Assembly (NCBI RefSeq): GCF_030656875.1
Contig: NZ_CP130943.1
Location: 4,030,001-4,094,000 of the forward strand
Reading direction: 5' to 3'
Length of the DNA stretch: 64,000 nt
Origin: Prescottella sp. R16
GTDB lineage: Bacteria; Actinomycetota; Actinomycetes; Mycobacteriales; Mycobacteriaceae
Part shown: one piece after another, positions 16,889-25,992 of the stretch
Position numbering within the stretch: the first letter of the stretch is position 1
How the letters are laid out: each line of letters begins with the position of its first letter
Translations under genes and position numbers: made by a program
Notes under the pieces: generated by a model
Databases searched by the model: none
Told to the model about the DNA's origin: nothing
Seen by the model: the letters and a program-made list of their open reading frames with translations, nothing else

Positions 16889-18451
16889 TCAGCGGGCGGC
16901 CGGGGCCGGCAGCACCTGCGTGAACAGGGCCGTCCCGGTGGCATCACACAACCGCACCGTCATCTCGCCGGTGTCGCCGGCGATGTCGACCTCTCCGAAA
17001 TGCTGGAACCCGTCCAGCGGCGACGAGTTCGCCGTCGGCGGCGCGTGCACGAACACAGCCTCCGGACCGAACGTCGCGTCCAACTCGTTGGGGCCGAACC
17101 CGCCCGCGTTGAGCGGTCCGGACACGAACTCCCAGAACTCGTCGAAGTCGGTGAACGCGGCACGCTCCGGCGCATAGTGGTGCGCGGCCGTGTAGTGGAC
17201 GTCCGCGGTCAGCCACACGGTGCCGGTGACGCGGTTCGCCTTGATCGCCGACAGGACGCGTGCGATGTCGTGCTCGCGCCCCGACGGCGCGCCGGGATCC
17301 CCGTTGGCCACCCCCTCGAACGCGGTGTCCCCGTCCGGGACGACCAGTCCGATCGGCAGGTCGGCGGCGACGATCTTCCACATCGCCTGCGAACGGCTCA
17401 GCTCGTCGATCAGCCAGCGGGTCTGCTCCGGTCCGAGAATGCGGCCGGCGGCGCCCGTGTTCGCACCGTTGGCGTCCTTGTACGTCCGCATGTCGAGCAC
17501 GAAGACGTCGAGCAGCGGGCCGTAGCCGATCCGGCGGTAGATCCGGTTGTCGACCGCCTCGGACGGCTCGATCGGCAGCCACTCGTGGAACGCCTGGAAG
17601 GCCCGCGCCGCCAGCACGTCCACGTTCTTCTCGGTGTACGCGTCGAGGTCCAGGATCTCCCCGGGGTACCAGTTGTTCACCGTCTCGTGATCGTCCCACT
17701 GGACCACCTGCGCGACAGCCGAATTGAACCGCCGATAGTTCTCGTCCATCAGGTTGTAGGCGTACTGGCCGCGGAACTCGTCGAGGGTCTGCGCCACCGC
17801 GCTCTTCGGCTCGGTCACGATGTTGCGCCACACCCGCCCGTCCGGCAGTGTGAGCGTCTCCTTCAGCGGGCCGTCCGCGTACACGACGTCCCCGGAGTGC
17901 AGGAACAGGTGCGGGTCCCGGGACGCCATGGTGTCGAAGATCCGCATGCCCCCGACATCCGGATTGATCCCGAAGCCCTGCCCGGCGGTGTCTCCCGACC
18001 ACTGCAGGCGGATGTCGCCGGGCGCGTCCGGGGCGGTGCGGAACACGCCCGTGACGGGCTCGGACGTGGCCCCGTCGTCGCCCTCGAGCGTCACCCGGTA
18101 GTGCACCTGCTGCCCGGCCGGCAAGCCCGTCAGGCGCACCCGGCCGGTGCCGTCCGACGCCGGCGTCAGCAGTCCGCTCTCGGTGCGGGACACACTCGAG
18201 AAGGATTCGGAGGCAGAGGTTTCCACGATCATCTTCGCCGGCCGGTCGGTGCGCGCCCAGATCAGCGCCCCGTCCGGGCGGACGTCACCGGACGCCACGC
18301 CGTGGGTGAGGACCGGACGCTGCCGCACCAGGGTCGGCCCCACCGAGCCGACCGAACTCGCCGACGACGGCGTCGAGCACGCCGACAGCACGGGCACCGC
18401 CAACGCGCCGAGAGCAGCGGACCGGAACAGGGCACGACGGGACAACGTCAC
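16889..18451 (-). CDS. PhoD-like alkaline phosphatase/phosphodiesterase, Tat lipoprotein
   Basis: 520 residues. The N-terminus has a twin-arginine SRRALFRS motif and the lipobox LSAC (cysteine near residue 25), so it is probably Tat-exported and lipid-anchored. A Fn3-like segment (about 45-140) precedes the metallophosphatase domain. That domain has metal-ligand motifs WSGDT, HSGDVVYADGP, WDDHETVNN and LTADVHYTAAHH, as in PhoD. Such enzymes release phosphate from phosphodiesters such as teichoic acids or phospholipids outside the cell, using Ca/Fe. It stands alone between the TetR operator and lpqI. I see no Pho box, so phosphate control is unproven. Confidence 0.88.
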   Translation of the reverse strand: MTLSRRALFRSAALGALAVPVLSACSTPSSASSVGSVGPTLVRQRPVLTHGVASGDVRPDGALIWARTDRPAKMIVETSASESFSSVSRTESGLLTPASDGTGRVRLTGLPAGQQVHYRVTLEGDDGATSEPVTGVFRTAPDAPGDIRLQWSGDTAGQGFGINPDVGGMRIFDTMASRDPHLFLHSGDVVYADGPLKETLTLPDGRVWRNIVTEPKSAVAQTLDEFRGQYAYNLMDENYRRFNSAVAQVVQWDDHETVNNWYPGEILDLDAYTEKNVDVLAARAFQAFHEWLPIEPSEAVDNRIYRRIGYGPLLDVFVLDMRTYKDANGANTGAAGRILGPEQTRWLIDELSRSQAMWKIVAADLPIGLVVPDGDTAFEGVANGDPGAPSGREHDIARVLSAIKANRVTGTVWLTADVHYTAAHHYAPERAAFTDFDEFWEFVSGPLNAGGFGPNELDATFGPEAVFVHAPPTANSSPLDGFQHFGEVDIAGDTGEMTVRLCDATGTALFTQVLPAPAAR

Positions 18452-18579
18452 GGGAACTCCTCGAACGATTCGGGGCCGGCCCCCGACGGGCAGGCACTCC
18501 GCTCGTGAGGATCGGGGACGAACCTCTCGGGACCGTGAACGACGGGTGAGTTCCCGCCGGCATCCCGGTGACGGTCACG

Positions 18580-19761
18580 TCAGCAGCTGATCGCGCCCTT
18601 CGCGCGCGCCACCGTCAGCACCGACGCGTCGACCTGCTCCTGCGACAGCCGGCCGGAGTCCACCGCGTCCTCGAGCCGGTCCAGCACCCGCGGGACGTCG
18701 TCCGTCGTCAGCCACAACGCAACCGTCACGCCCGCCGACAGGGCCTGCTCGACGGCCTCCGCGATGTCGAACCGGTCGGTGATCGCCTGCATCCCGGACA
18801 GGTCGTCGGTGAAGATCGGACCCGTGAACGCGGGTGCCCCGTAGCCGACACCGTCACGCAGCAGCGTCACCGCCTCCGGGCTCAGGCTCGCCGGCAGCCC
18901 GTCCGTCGTCAGCCCCGGCACACTCAGGTGCCCGAGCATGACGCCGACGCCGGTGTCCACCAGGTTCCGGTACGGCACCAGGTCCGAGGTCTGCAACCGG
19001 TCGAGCGGCGGCGTCGTCACCGTCCCTGTGTGCGAGTCGCCCGATGCCGACCCGTGGCCGGGAAAATGCTTGAGCACCGGTAGAATTCCGGCGTCCCGCA
19101 TGCCCCGGGCGTACGCGTCCGCATACGTCGTGACGACCTGCGGGTCGGTCGAGAACGACCGGTCGCCGATCACCGCGCCGTCGGGCTGGCTGCTCACGTC
19201 GACGTCCGGCGCGAAGTTGACGGTGACGCCGATCGACCGCAGATTCCGGCCCCGTTCGAGCGCCATCTCGTACGCCTGGTCGGGGGTCATCGTCCGCGCC
19301 ACCTCACGTGCCGACGGATCCGGGCCGAACAACTGGTCGACCCGCGAGACCCGGCCGCCCTCCTCGTCGATCGTCACCATCAGCGGGATCGGGCTCGCGT
19401 CCGCGATCTCGGCGGCGTCCCCGTTCGCGAGCATCGACTCGTCGGTCCAGCTGCCGATGAAGATGCCACCGATCTGCTCGGACTCGACGATCGACCGGGC
19501 GTCCTCGGTACCGGTGACACCGACCGTGAGCAGCTGCGCGAGCTTCTGCCGCTCGGTGAGCGACTGCAGGAATCCCGGGCCGCACATCGCCGACCCGAAC
19601 GGTGCCGGCGCCGGCGGGGCGCTGCTCGTCTCCGACTGCGTCGCCGACGTCGTGTCGGGGGCCTGCTCGGCGCTCGTCGTGGTGTCCGACCCGCCACCGG
19701 ACGAACACCCCGCTGCCAGACCCGCCACCAACAGGGCCGCGACCGCATGTCGAATACGCAT
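18580..19761 (-). CDS. lpqI: LpqI, lipoprotein GH3 beta-N-acetylglucosaminidase
   Basis: 393 residues. Signal peptide with lipobox LAAGC (C19) and a Ser/Thr-rich linker precede a one-domain NagZ-type GH3 barrel. The family loop is KHFPGHGSASGDSH at 231-244, giving the H/D catalytic dyad (D242, H244). The likely nucleophile is D319 in TDDLSG. LpqI removes terminal N-acetylglucosamine from muropeptides in cell-wall recycling, outside the membrane. Position matches Rv0237. The start is set at the signal peptide (ATG 19761); longer frames lack a plausible leader. Confidence 0.88.
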   Translation of the reverse strand: MRIRHAVAALLVAGLAAGCSSGGGSDTTTSAEQAPDTTSATQSETSSAPPAPAPFGSAMCGPGFLQSLTERQKLAQLLTVGVTGTEDARSIVESEQIGGIFIGSWTDESMLANGDAAEIADASPIPLMVTIDEEGGRVSRVDQLFGPDPSAREVARTMTPDQAYEMALERGRNLRSIGVTVNFAPDVDVSSQPDGAVIGDRSFSTDPQVVTTYADAYARGMRDAGILPVLKHFPGHGSASGDSHTGTVTTPPLDRLQTSDLVPYRNLVDTGVGVMLGHLSVPGLTTDGLPASLSPEAVTLLRDGVGYGAPAFTGPIFTDDLSGMQAITDRFDIAEAVEQALSAGVTVALWLTTDDVPRVLDRLEDAVDSGRLSQEQVDASVLTVARAKGAISC

Positions 19762-19892
19762 GGTCCCGACGGTAGCCGAGACGGAATCGACGCGTTCCCG
19801 AGCCGAACGCCACGGGTAATGGCAAGGTAATCTCGAAGGACGGGAGACCACCGTCCACGACCACCGGACGAACCTGATTTCAGGAGGTCACA

Positions 19893-20360
19893 GTGCCTGC
19901 AGATCTCATGCTCATCGCCTACGACGGTTCCGACAACGCCAAACGGGCCATCGAATACGCCGGACGATTCCTGTCCGCGAACCGCGCCGTCGTCGCCACC
20001 GCGTGGGAACCGATGGTCCGCCAGGCCGCCCGCATGTCCGGACTGTCCGGGGTGATGCAGCCCGAATGGGTGCCCGACGAATCGACCGAGGACATCGCCC
20101 TGACCGACGCCAAGACCACCAACGCCGAGGGCCTCGAGCTCGCCCGTAAGGCCGGGATGGCCGCGGAGGGCCGCTGCTGCGAATCGTCGTCGGCGATCTG
20201 GGCGACGATCGTCGAATTCGCCGACGAACTCGACGCCGACATCATCGTCACCGGCACCCGAGGCACCACCGGACTGCGCTCCCTGCTGCAGTCCAGCGTC
20301 GCCGACCACGTGCTGCGGCACAGCCACCGACCGGTCCTGATCGTTCCACCCGGCACCTGA
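19893..20360 (+). CDS. Universal stress protein (UspA family)
   Basis: 155 residues from GTG 19893 behind a perfect AGGAGG. The start LMLIAYDGSDNAKRAIEYAG and the C-terminal TGTRGTTGLRSLLQSSVADHVLRHSHRPVLIVP form a single Usp domain. The ATP-binding loop is G-x2-G-x9 followed by S-S instead of the usual G-S, so nucleotide binding is likely but not certain. Usp proteins act in dormancy and stress. It is followed 47 bases later by the isochorismate synthase gene. Confidence 0.85.
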   Translation: MPADLMLIAYDGSDNAKRAIEYAGRFLSANRAVVATAWEPMVRQAARMSGLSGVMQPEWVPDESTEDIALTDAKTTNAEGLELARKAGMAAEGRCCESSSAIWATIVEFADELDADIIVTGTRGTTGLRSLLQSSVADHVLRHSHRPVLIVPPGT

Positions 20361-20407
20361 CCTCTCCGGCGGCCGCCCCCGGTAACCCGGCTATCGTCGG
20401 CAACACC

Positions 20408-21523
20408 ATGGACGGCTTCCTTCTCTCCCGCCCCGACCGAACCCTCCGCACCACCGGGACGCGGGAACGCTTCGACACCGCCGACGCCGCTCGCACCGCC
20501 CTCGACGCCGGGCGCGTCGACCTCGTCGTCGGGGCCCTGCCGTTCGATCCGGCGGCACCGGCCGCGCTCACCGCCCCCGAGACCGTGTCGTGGACCGACG
20601 GCCCCTGGCGGCCGTCGGGCCTCCCCCCGCTGCCGCGGGTGCGTGTCGACCGTGAGATTCCCTCCCCCGCAGAACATGTCGAGCGGGTGCGGACCCTCCT
20701 CGCCCGGCTGGGTCGCGACGGCCTCGACAAGGTCGTCGCCGCCCGCGCCGTCCACCTCGTCGCCGACACCCCCATCCCGCCGGAAGCCCTCGCCGCCCGC
20801 ATGATCGCCCGGCACGAGACCGCGAACGGATATGCCGTCGACCTCACCGCCGCCGGCGACGGCTACACCGGGCACAGCCTCGTCGGCGCCAGCCCGGAAA
20901 TGCTGTTGAGCCGGCGCGGCGACGTCGTCACCTGCCACCCGCTGGCCGGGTCCGCGCCCCGCCGCCCCGACCCGGACGCCGACCGCGCCGAGGGCGACGC
21001 CCTCCTCGCGTCCGCGAAGAACCTCGCCGAACACGCGTACGTCGTCGACTGGATCCGGGACGTCCTCGCGCCGCTGTGCACCGAGCTGGACGTGCCCGCA
21101 ACCCCGCAGCTGACCCGCACCGGCGAACTGTGGCACCTCGCCAGCCCCATCCGCGGACGGCTGCGGGAGGTCTCCGTCGACGCGCTCGACCTCGCCACCC
21201 GACTGCACCCGACCCCCGCCGTGTGCGGCACCCCCACCGACCGCGCCCTCGTCACCATCGGCGACATCGAAGGCGACCGCCGCTTCTACGGCGGCACCGT
21301 CGGCTGGTGCGACCGCTCCGGCGACGGCGACTGGGTCGTCGCGATCCGCTGCGCCGAGATCGACGCGCCCGGCACCGGGGCACTCGCCTGGGCCGGCGGC
21401 GGCATCGTCGCCGCCTCCGACCCCGTCACCGAGCTCGACGAGACCACCACCAAACTCGGCACCCTGCTCGGGGCACTCGGCGTCGACGTCCATGCCGAAC
21501 GCCCCGGGCAAGTGATACCTTGA
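20408..21523 (+). CDS. Isochorismate synthase
   Basis: 371 residues with the chorismate-utilising core: DKVVAARAVHL, the substrate segment GYTGHSLVGASPEMLLSRRGDVVTCHPLAGSAPR, then HLASPIRGRL, LHPTPAVCGTPTDRAL and YGGTVGWCDRSGDGDWVVAIRCAEI near the metal site. This order is that of MenF/EntC/DhbC enzymes, which convert chorismate to isochorismate in the cytosol for menaquinone or catechol siderophores. No menaquinone or siderophore partner genes are in the window, so the pathway stays open. No ribosome site is evident at ATG 20408; a leaderless transcript is possible. Confidence 0.85.
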   Translation: MDGFLLSRPDRTLRTTGTRERFDTADAARTALDAGRVDLVVGALPFDPAAPAALTAPETVSWTDGPWRPSGLPPLPRVRVDREIPSPAEHVERVRTLLARLGRDGLDKVVAARAVHLVADTPIPPEALAARMIARHETANGYAVDLTAAGDGYTGHSLVGASPEMLLSRRGDVVTCHPLAGSAPRRPDPDADRAEGDALLASAKNLAEHAYVVDWIRDVLAPLCTELDVPATPQLTRTGELWHLASPIRGRLREVSVDALDLATRLHPTPAVCGTPTDRALVTIGDIEGDRRFYGGTVGWCDRSGDGDWVVAIRCAEIDAPGTGALAWAGGGIVAASDPVTELDETTTKLGTLLGALGVDVHAERPGQVIP

Positions 21524-21566
21524 CCCGGATATCACGTATCAGCGGCACCACCATGGGAGATCCGAG

Positions 21567-21740
21567 ATGGCCAAGTTCCTTGTCCCCGGCATTGCCAGCG
21601 CCGTGATCGGTGCACTCGTCGGAGTCGGAGCCGTCTTCGGTGTCACCTCCGCCGCCCAGGACAACACCCTCCCGAACATCGACCGCTCCGGGAACGCCAA
21701 CTCGTCGCTGCTGAACCAGGTTGAATACGGCAGCCGCTGA
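21567..21740 (+). CDS. DUF2613 small membrane/secreted protein (Rv0236A-like)
   Basis: A 57-residue protein: MAKFLVPGIASAVIGALVGVG, a single hydrophobic segment, then TSAAQDNTLPNIDRSGNANSSLLNQVEYGSR. The same tiny gene precedes aftD in M. tuberculosis (Rv0236A) as I recall, and family DUF2613 fits. A GGGAGATCCGAG ribosome region precedes ATG 21567. Its end overlaps the aftD start by 20 bases, which implies translational coupling. It may be a small helper of AftD at the membrane, but that is inference. Confidence 0.85.
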   Translation: MAKFLVPGIASAVIGALVGVGAVFGVTSAAQDNTLPNIDRSGNANSSLLNQVEYGSR

Positions 21741-24700
21741 GCCGTCCACCGAACCCCTCACCCGGCGCTGGCTGATCGGCGCCGGGTTCGTCGCGCTCCT
21801 CCTGTGCCTGCTCCAGTCACCGGGTCGGATCGCCGCCGACACCAAATACGACCTCACCGAGAACCCCATCGGGTTCCTCACCCGCGCCGCCCACCAATGG
21901 TCCTCGATCGCGCCGCTCGGCCAGGTCCAGAACCAGGCGTACGGCTACTTCTTCCCGCACGGGCTGTTCTTCGCCGCAGGGCAACTCCTGCACGTCCCGC
22001 CGTGGATCACCCAACGACTGTGGTGGGCGCTGCTGATCACCGCCGGCTTCTGGGGCATCGTCCGTGTCGCCGAAGCCCTCGGCATCGGTAGCCGCTCCTC
22101 CCGCATCATCGCCGCCGTCGCGTTCGCGCTGTCCCCGCGCGTCCTGACCACCCTCGGCTCCATCTCGTCCGAATCCCTGCCCATGATGCTCGCGCCGTGG
22201 GTGCTGCTACCGGTCGTGCGCTTCTTCGGCAGTGACCACCCCCGAAAAAGCGCACGGGTACTCGCGGCACAATCGGCTGTCGCCGTCGCGCTCATGGGAG
22301 CGGTCAATGCCGTCGCCACCGCGGCGGCGTGCCTGGTAGCGGGCCTGTGGTGGGTTGCGCATCGGCCCAATCGGCGCTGGTGGGTGTTCACCGCGTGGTG
22401 GATTCCGTGCCTGCTGCTGGCGACGCTGTGGTGGATCGTGCCGTTGCTGCTGCTCGGCCGGGTGAGCCCCCCGTTCCTCGACTTCATCGAATCGTCCGGG
22501 GTGACGACGCAGTGGACGTCGCTGACGGAGGTGCTGCGCGGTACCGACAGTTGGACGCCGTTCGTCTCCCCGGAACGTGTCGCCGGAACCGTGCTGGTCA
22601 CCGAACCGGTCGCGGTCGTCGCGACAGGTCTGATCGCGGCCGCCGGCCTGGCCGGGCTGTGCATGCGGCGCATGCCCGCGAAGGGCCGGCTGACGCTGAT
22701 CCTGCTGGTCGGTATCGCCGGTCTCGGTGCCGGCTACATCGGCGAGCTCGGCTCCCCCGTCGCCGACCAGGTGCGGGCGTTCCTCGACGGCACCGGCGCC
22801 CCGCTGCGCAACGTGCACAAGCTCGAGCCGCTGGTCCGGCTGCCGCTCGTCCTCGGTCTCGCACATCTGCTGGCGCAGGTACCACTGCCCGGGTCGGTGC
22901 CACTGCGCCGCTGGCGGTCGGCGTTCGCGCATCCGGAACGGCAGCCGCTGGTCGCGGTCGCCACACTGCTGCTGGTCGCGCTCACGCTCACGACATCGCT
23001 GGTCTGGACGGGCCGGCTCGCCCCCCGCGGCACCTACGACGCCGTCCCGTCGTACTGGCACGACGCCGCACAGTGGCTCGCCGACCACGCCTCCGGGACG
23101 ACGGGCGCCGATGCCGAACGGGCCCTCGTCGTGCCCGGTGCGCCGTTCGGCGCACAGATCTGGGGTCTGACCCGCGACGAGCCGCTGCAGGCGCTGGCGT
23201 CTACACCGTGGGCGGTGCGCGACGCCGTCCCGCTCGTACCGCCCGGCGCGATCCGGGCCCTCGATTCGGTGCAGCGGATCGTCTCCGACGGCCGCCCGTC
23301 CGACGGTCTCGCCGACACCCTCCTCGCGCAGGGGGTGCGGTACGTCGTCGTCCGCAACGATCTCGACCCGGACACGTCCCGGTCGGCGCGCCCGATCCTC
23401 GTGCACCAGGCCGTCGCCGGATCACCCGGCCTCGAGAAGGTCGCCCAGTTCGGGGACGACATCGCGCCGGAGACAGGGGACGACGTCGTCGTCGACGGGG
23501 GTCTGCGGCCCGCCTATCCGGCGATCGAGATCTACCGGGTCACCTCCCCCACCGGTCCGACACCGCCACCCGGCCCGTACACCGTCGACGCGGACGCCGT
23601 GCCGATCGTGCAGGGCGGGCCCGAATCGTTGCTGCGGCTCGCCGAGAGCGGCACCGTCACCGGTCCGGCGCTACTGGCCACCGACGCGGTCCGGGCCGGG
23701 CTCCCGGCCGCCGAGGTGACCGTCACCGACACCCCCACCGACCGGGAAACCGACTTCGGGCAGGTCGACAATCATTCGTCGGCGCTGCGCAGCCCCGACG
23801 ACCCGCGCCGCACCCACAACGCGGTCGCCGACTATCCCGTCCCCGACGCGCCGCTCGTCGAGGGCGAATGGTCCGGGGCCACGTTGACGGTGTCGAGTTC
23901 GGCGGCCGACGCCACCCAGTTGGGTGGCACCGCCCCCGGCAGCGGGCCGGCCGCGACCGTCGACGGCGACCCCGCCACCGCGTGGCTGTCCAACGGGCTC
24001 GAGACGGCCCGCGGGCAGTGGCTGCGCGTCGACCTCGACACCCCGATCCGCCGCGGCATGCTGCACGTGACCACCAGCCCCGCCGCGTTCGGGCCGCCCG
24101 TGCAGTGGATCCGCGTGGAAACCCCCAACGGGTCCCGCTCGGTGCGCGTCGACGAACCCGGCGAGCCCGTCGCGGTGTCACTGCCGGCCGGGACCACCCC
24201 GTGGCTGCGGATCCTCGCCACCCACACCGCGGACGGCTCCGCCGGCTACCAGTTCGGGATCAGCGAACTGTCGATCGACGACAACTCCACCGACACCACC
24301 GTTCCCGTTCCGATCGTCCACCGCACCGTGCTGCCACCGACCCCCGACGGCGCACGGGTCCGCGGCTGGGATCTCGGCCAGGAACTGCCCGGGCGGGCCG
24401 CATGCGCCGACGGCCCCGACCGCGTCCACTGCAGCCCCGCCCTCGGCCTGCCCCCCGAGGAACCCGGCACGTTCACCCGCACCCTGCAGGTCCCGGACAC
24501 CACCCCCGTCACCCCCACCCTCACGTTGCGGCCGCGGCCCGGCGCCGCCCTCGACACCCTCCTCACCGACCCCGATGCCGTGACCGCGACCGGCGCCGCC
24601 GACGGTGTCGAACCGCGCGGCACCGCCCGCGCCGCCGTCGACGGCGACCCCGCGACGTCGTGGACGGCCCCGACCGAGACCGCGGCCGGACGCCGTGGCC

Positions 24701-25992
24701 TGCCCACCCTGACGATCCGGCTGCCGCAACCGACCCTCGTCACCGGCCTGCACCTGGCCACGAGCCCCGGTGCACTCCCCGCCGCCCCGACCCGCGTCGC
24801 CGTCGACCTCGGCACCGGCCCACAGACCCGCGACCTCGACGGACCGTCCGACACCGTGGCATTGGAACCGCACGTCACCGACCGGATCGTGCTGTCCCTC
24901 GTCCACTGGGACGACGTCCGGGACCGCACCGGACTCGGCTTCCTGCAACGACAACCGGCCGGGCTCGCGGAGGTCGTCGCACTCGGAGCAGACGGCACCC
25001 CCGTCCCCGGCACCGCGACCGCACCGTCGCAGCGGCCGGTCACCGTCGGCTGCGACACCGGGCCTGCGATCTCGCTCGGCGGCACGACCGTGCACCTGTC
25101 CGTCACCGCGACCGCGCAGCAGCTCGCGTCCGGGCAGCCCGTCACCGCGAGCGTCTGCGGGGCCGACGCCACGACCCTGCCCGCGGGACGTCAGGACGTC
25201 GTCGTCGCACCGGGGCCCGCGTTCACCGTCGACAACCTGCAGCTGAACGCCGCCCCCGCACCGCCCGCCCCCGCGACCGGCACGCCCACCGTCGGCCGCT
25301 GGACCGAGAACCTGCGCGAACTCGACGTCACCGCGTCCGGCCGCGATCGGCTGCTCGTCGTTCCCGAGAGCACCAACATCGGCTGGCACGCCACCACCGC
25401 CGACGGCACCGACCTGCAGCCGATCGTCGTCGGCGGCTGGCAGCAGGGCTGGATCGTGCCCGCCGGCACCGACGGCACCGTCACCCTCACCTTCCCGAGC
25501 GACCGCTGGTACCGCGCCGGTATCGCGTTCGGACTGCTGCTGCTGATCCCCCTCGCGCTGCTCGCGTGGGTACGGCCACGCCGAACCGTCGACCCCGGCC
25601 CGCCGCCGCACCCCTACCGCAGTGTCGTCGCCGGATTCGCCGGTGTCCTCGCCGTCGCGACCGTCGTGGCCGGCCCCGTCGGGTCACTCGTGACGCTGCT
25701 CGTCGCGGCCGGTGCGACCGGGCTGACGTGGTGGCGCGGCAACGCGTTCGCGGCCCGGGTGCTGGTCGGTGGCGCGGGTGTGTCGCTGACGGCGGCGTCG
25801 GTGCTGCTGTCGACCGGGCCGTGGCGGGCCGCCGACGGCTACGTCGGCCACGCGTACCCGATTCAGCTGTGCGCGTTGATCGGTGTCGCCTGCGTCGGCG
25901 TCGCGGCCCTGCCGCTGTCGCGCTCACCGATGTGGCGGCGCTTCTCCCAACGTTTGACGGCCCGCCGCGCCGGCTCCTCCACCAGCGCGTAG
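21721..25992 (+). CDS. aftD: Alpha-(1->3)-arabinofuranosyltransferase AftD
   Basis: 1423 residues. The N-terminal multi-helix GT-C region begins with RRWLIGAGFVALLLCLLQSPGRIAADTKYDL and includes NQAYGYFFPHG, a segment shared with mycobacterial AftD. A long periplasmic part holds two discoidin/F5-8-like carbohydrate-binding modules (around AATVDGDPATAW and AAVDGDPATSW). C-terminal helices end the protein. AftD adds arabinofuranose branches to arabinogalactan and lipoarabinomannan from decaprenyl-phospho-arabinose. The start appears to be TTG 21721 inside the preceding DUF2613 gene. Its 3' end overlaps the convergent acyltransferase gene by 130 bases. Confidence 0.93.
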   Translation: MNTAAAEPSTEPLTRRWLIGAGFVALLLCLLQSPGRIAADTKYDLTENPIGFLTRAAHQWSSIAPLGQVQNQAYGYFFPHGLFFAAGQLLHVPPWITQRLWWALLITAGFWGIVRVAEALGIGSRSSRIIAAVAFALSPRVLTTLGSISSESLPMMLAPWVLLPVVRFFGSDHPRKSARVLAAQSAVAVALMGAVNAVATAAACLVAGLWWVAHRPNRRWWVFTAWWIPCLLLATLWWIVPLLLLGRVSPPFLDFIESSGVTTQWTSLTEVLRGTDSWTPFVSPERVAGTVLVTEPVAVVATGLIAAAGLAGLCMRRMPAKGRLTLILLVGIAGLGAGYIGELGSPVADQVRAFLDGTGAPLRNVHKLEPLVRLPLVLGLAHLLAQVPLPGSVPLRRWRSAFAHPERQPLVAVATLLLVALTLTTSLVWTGRLAPRGTYDAVPSYWHDAAQWLADHASGTTGADAERALVVPGAPFGAQIWGLTRDEPLQALASTPWAVRDAVPLVPPGAIRALDSVQRIVSDGRPSDGLADTLLAQGVRYVVVRNDLDPDTSRSARPILVHQAVAGSPGLEKVAQFGDDIAPETGDDVVVDGGLRPAYPAIEIYRVTSPTGPTPPPGPYTVDADAVPIVQGGPESLLRLAESGTVTGPALLATDAVRAGLPAAEVTVTDTPTDRETDFGQVDNHSSALRSPDDPRRTHNAVADYPVPDAPLVEGEWSGATLTVSSSAADATQLGGTAPGSGPAATVDGDPATAWLSNGLETARGQWLRVDLDTPIRRGMLHVTTSPAAFGPPVQWIRVETPNGSRSVRVDEPGEPVAVSLPAGTTPWLRILATHTADGSAGYQFGISELSIDDNSTDTTVPVPIVHRTVLPPTPDGARVRGWDLGQELPGRAACADGPDRVHCSPALGLPPEEPGTFTRTLQVPDTTPVTPTLTLRPRPGAALDTLLTDPDAVTATGAADGVEPRGTARAAVDGDPATSWTAPTETAAGRRGLPTLTIRLPQPTLVTGLHLATSPGALPAAPTRVAVDLGTGPQTRDLDGPSDTVALEPHVTDRIVLSLVHWDDVRDRTGLGFLQRQPAGLAEVVALGADGTPVPGTATAPSQRPVTVGCDTGPAISLGGTTVHLSVTATAQQLASGQPVTASVCGADATTLPAGRQDVVVAPGPAFTVDNLQLNAAPAPPAPATGTPTVGRWTENLRELDVTASGRDRLLVVPESTNIGWHATTADGTDLQPIVVGGWQQGWIVPAGTDGTVTLTFPSDRWYRAGIAFGLLLLIPLALLAWVRPRRTVDPGPPPHPYRSVVAGFAGVLAVATVVAGPVGSLVTLLVAAGATGLTWWRGNAFAARVLVGGAGVSLTAASVLLSTGPWRAADGYVGHAYPIQLCALIGVACVGVAALPLSRSPMWRRFSQRLTARRAGSSTSA

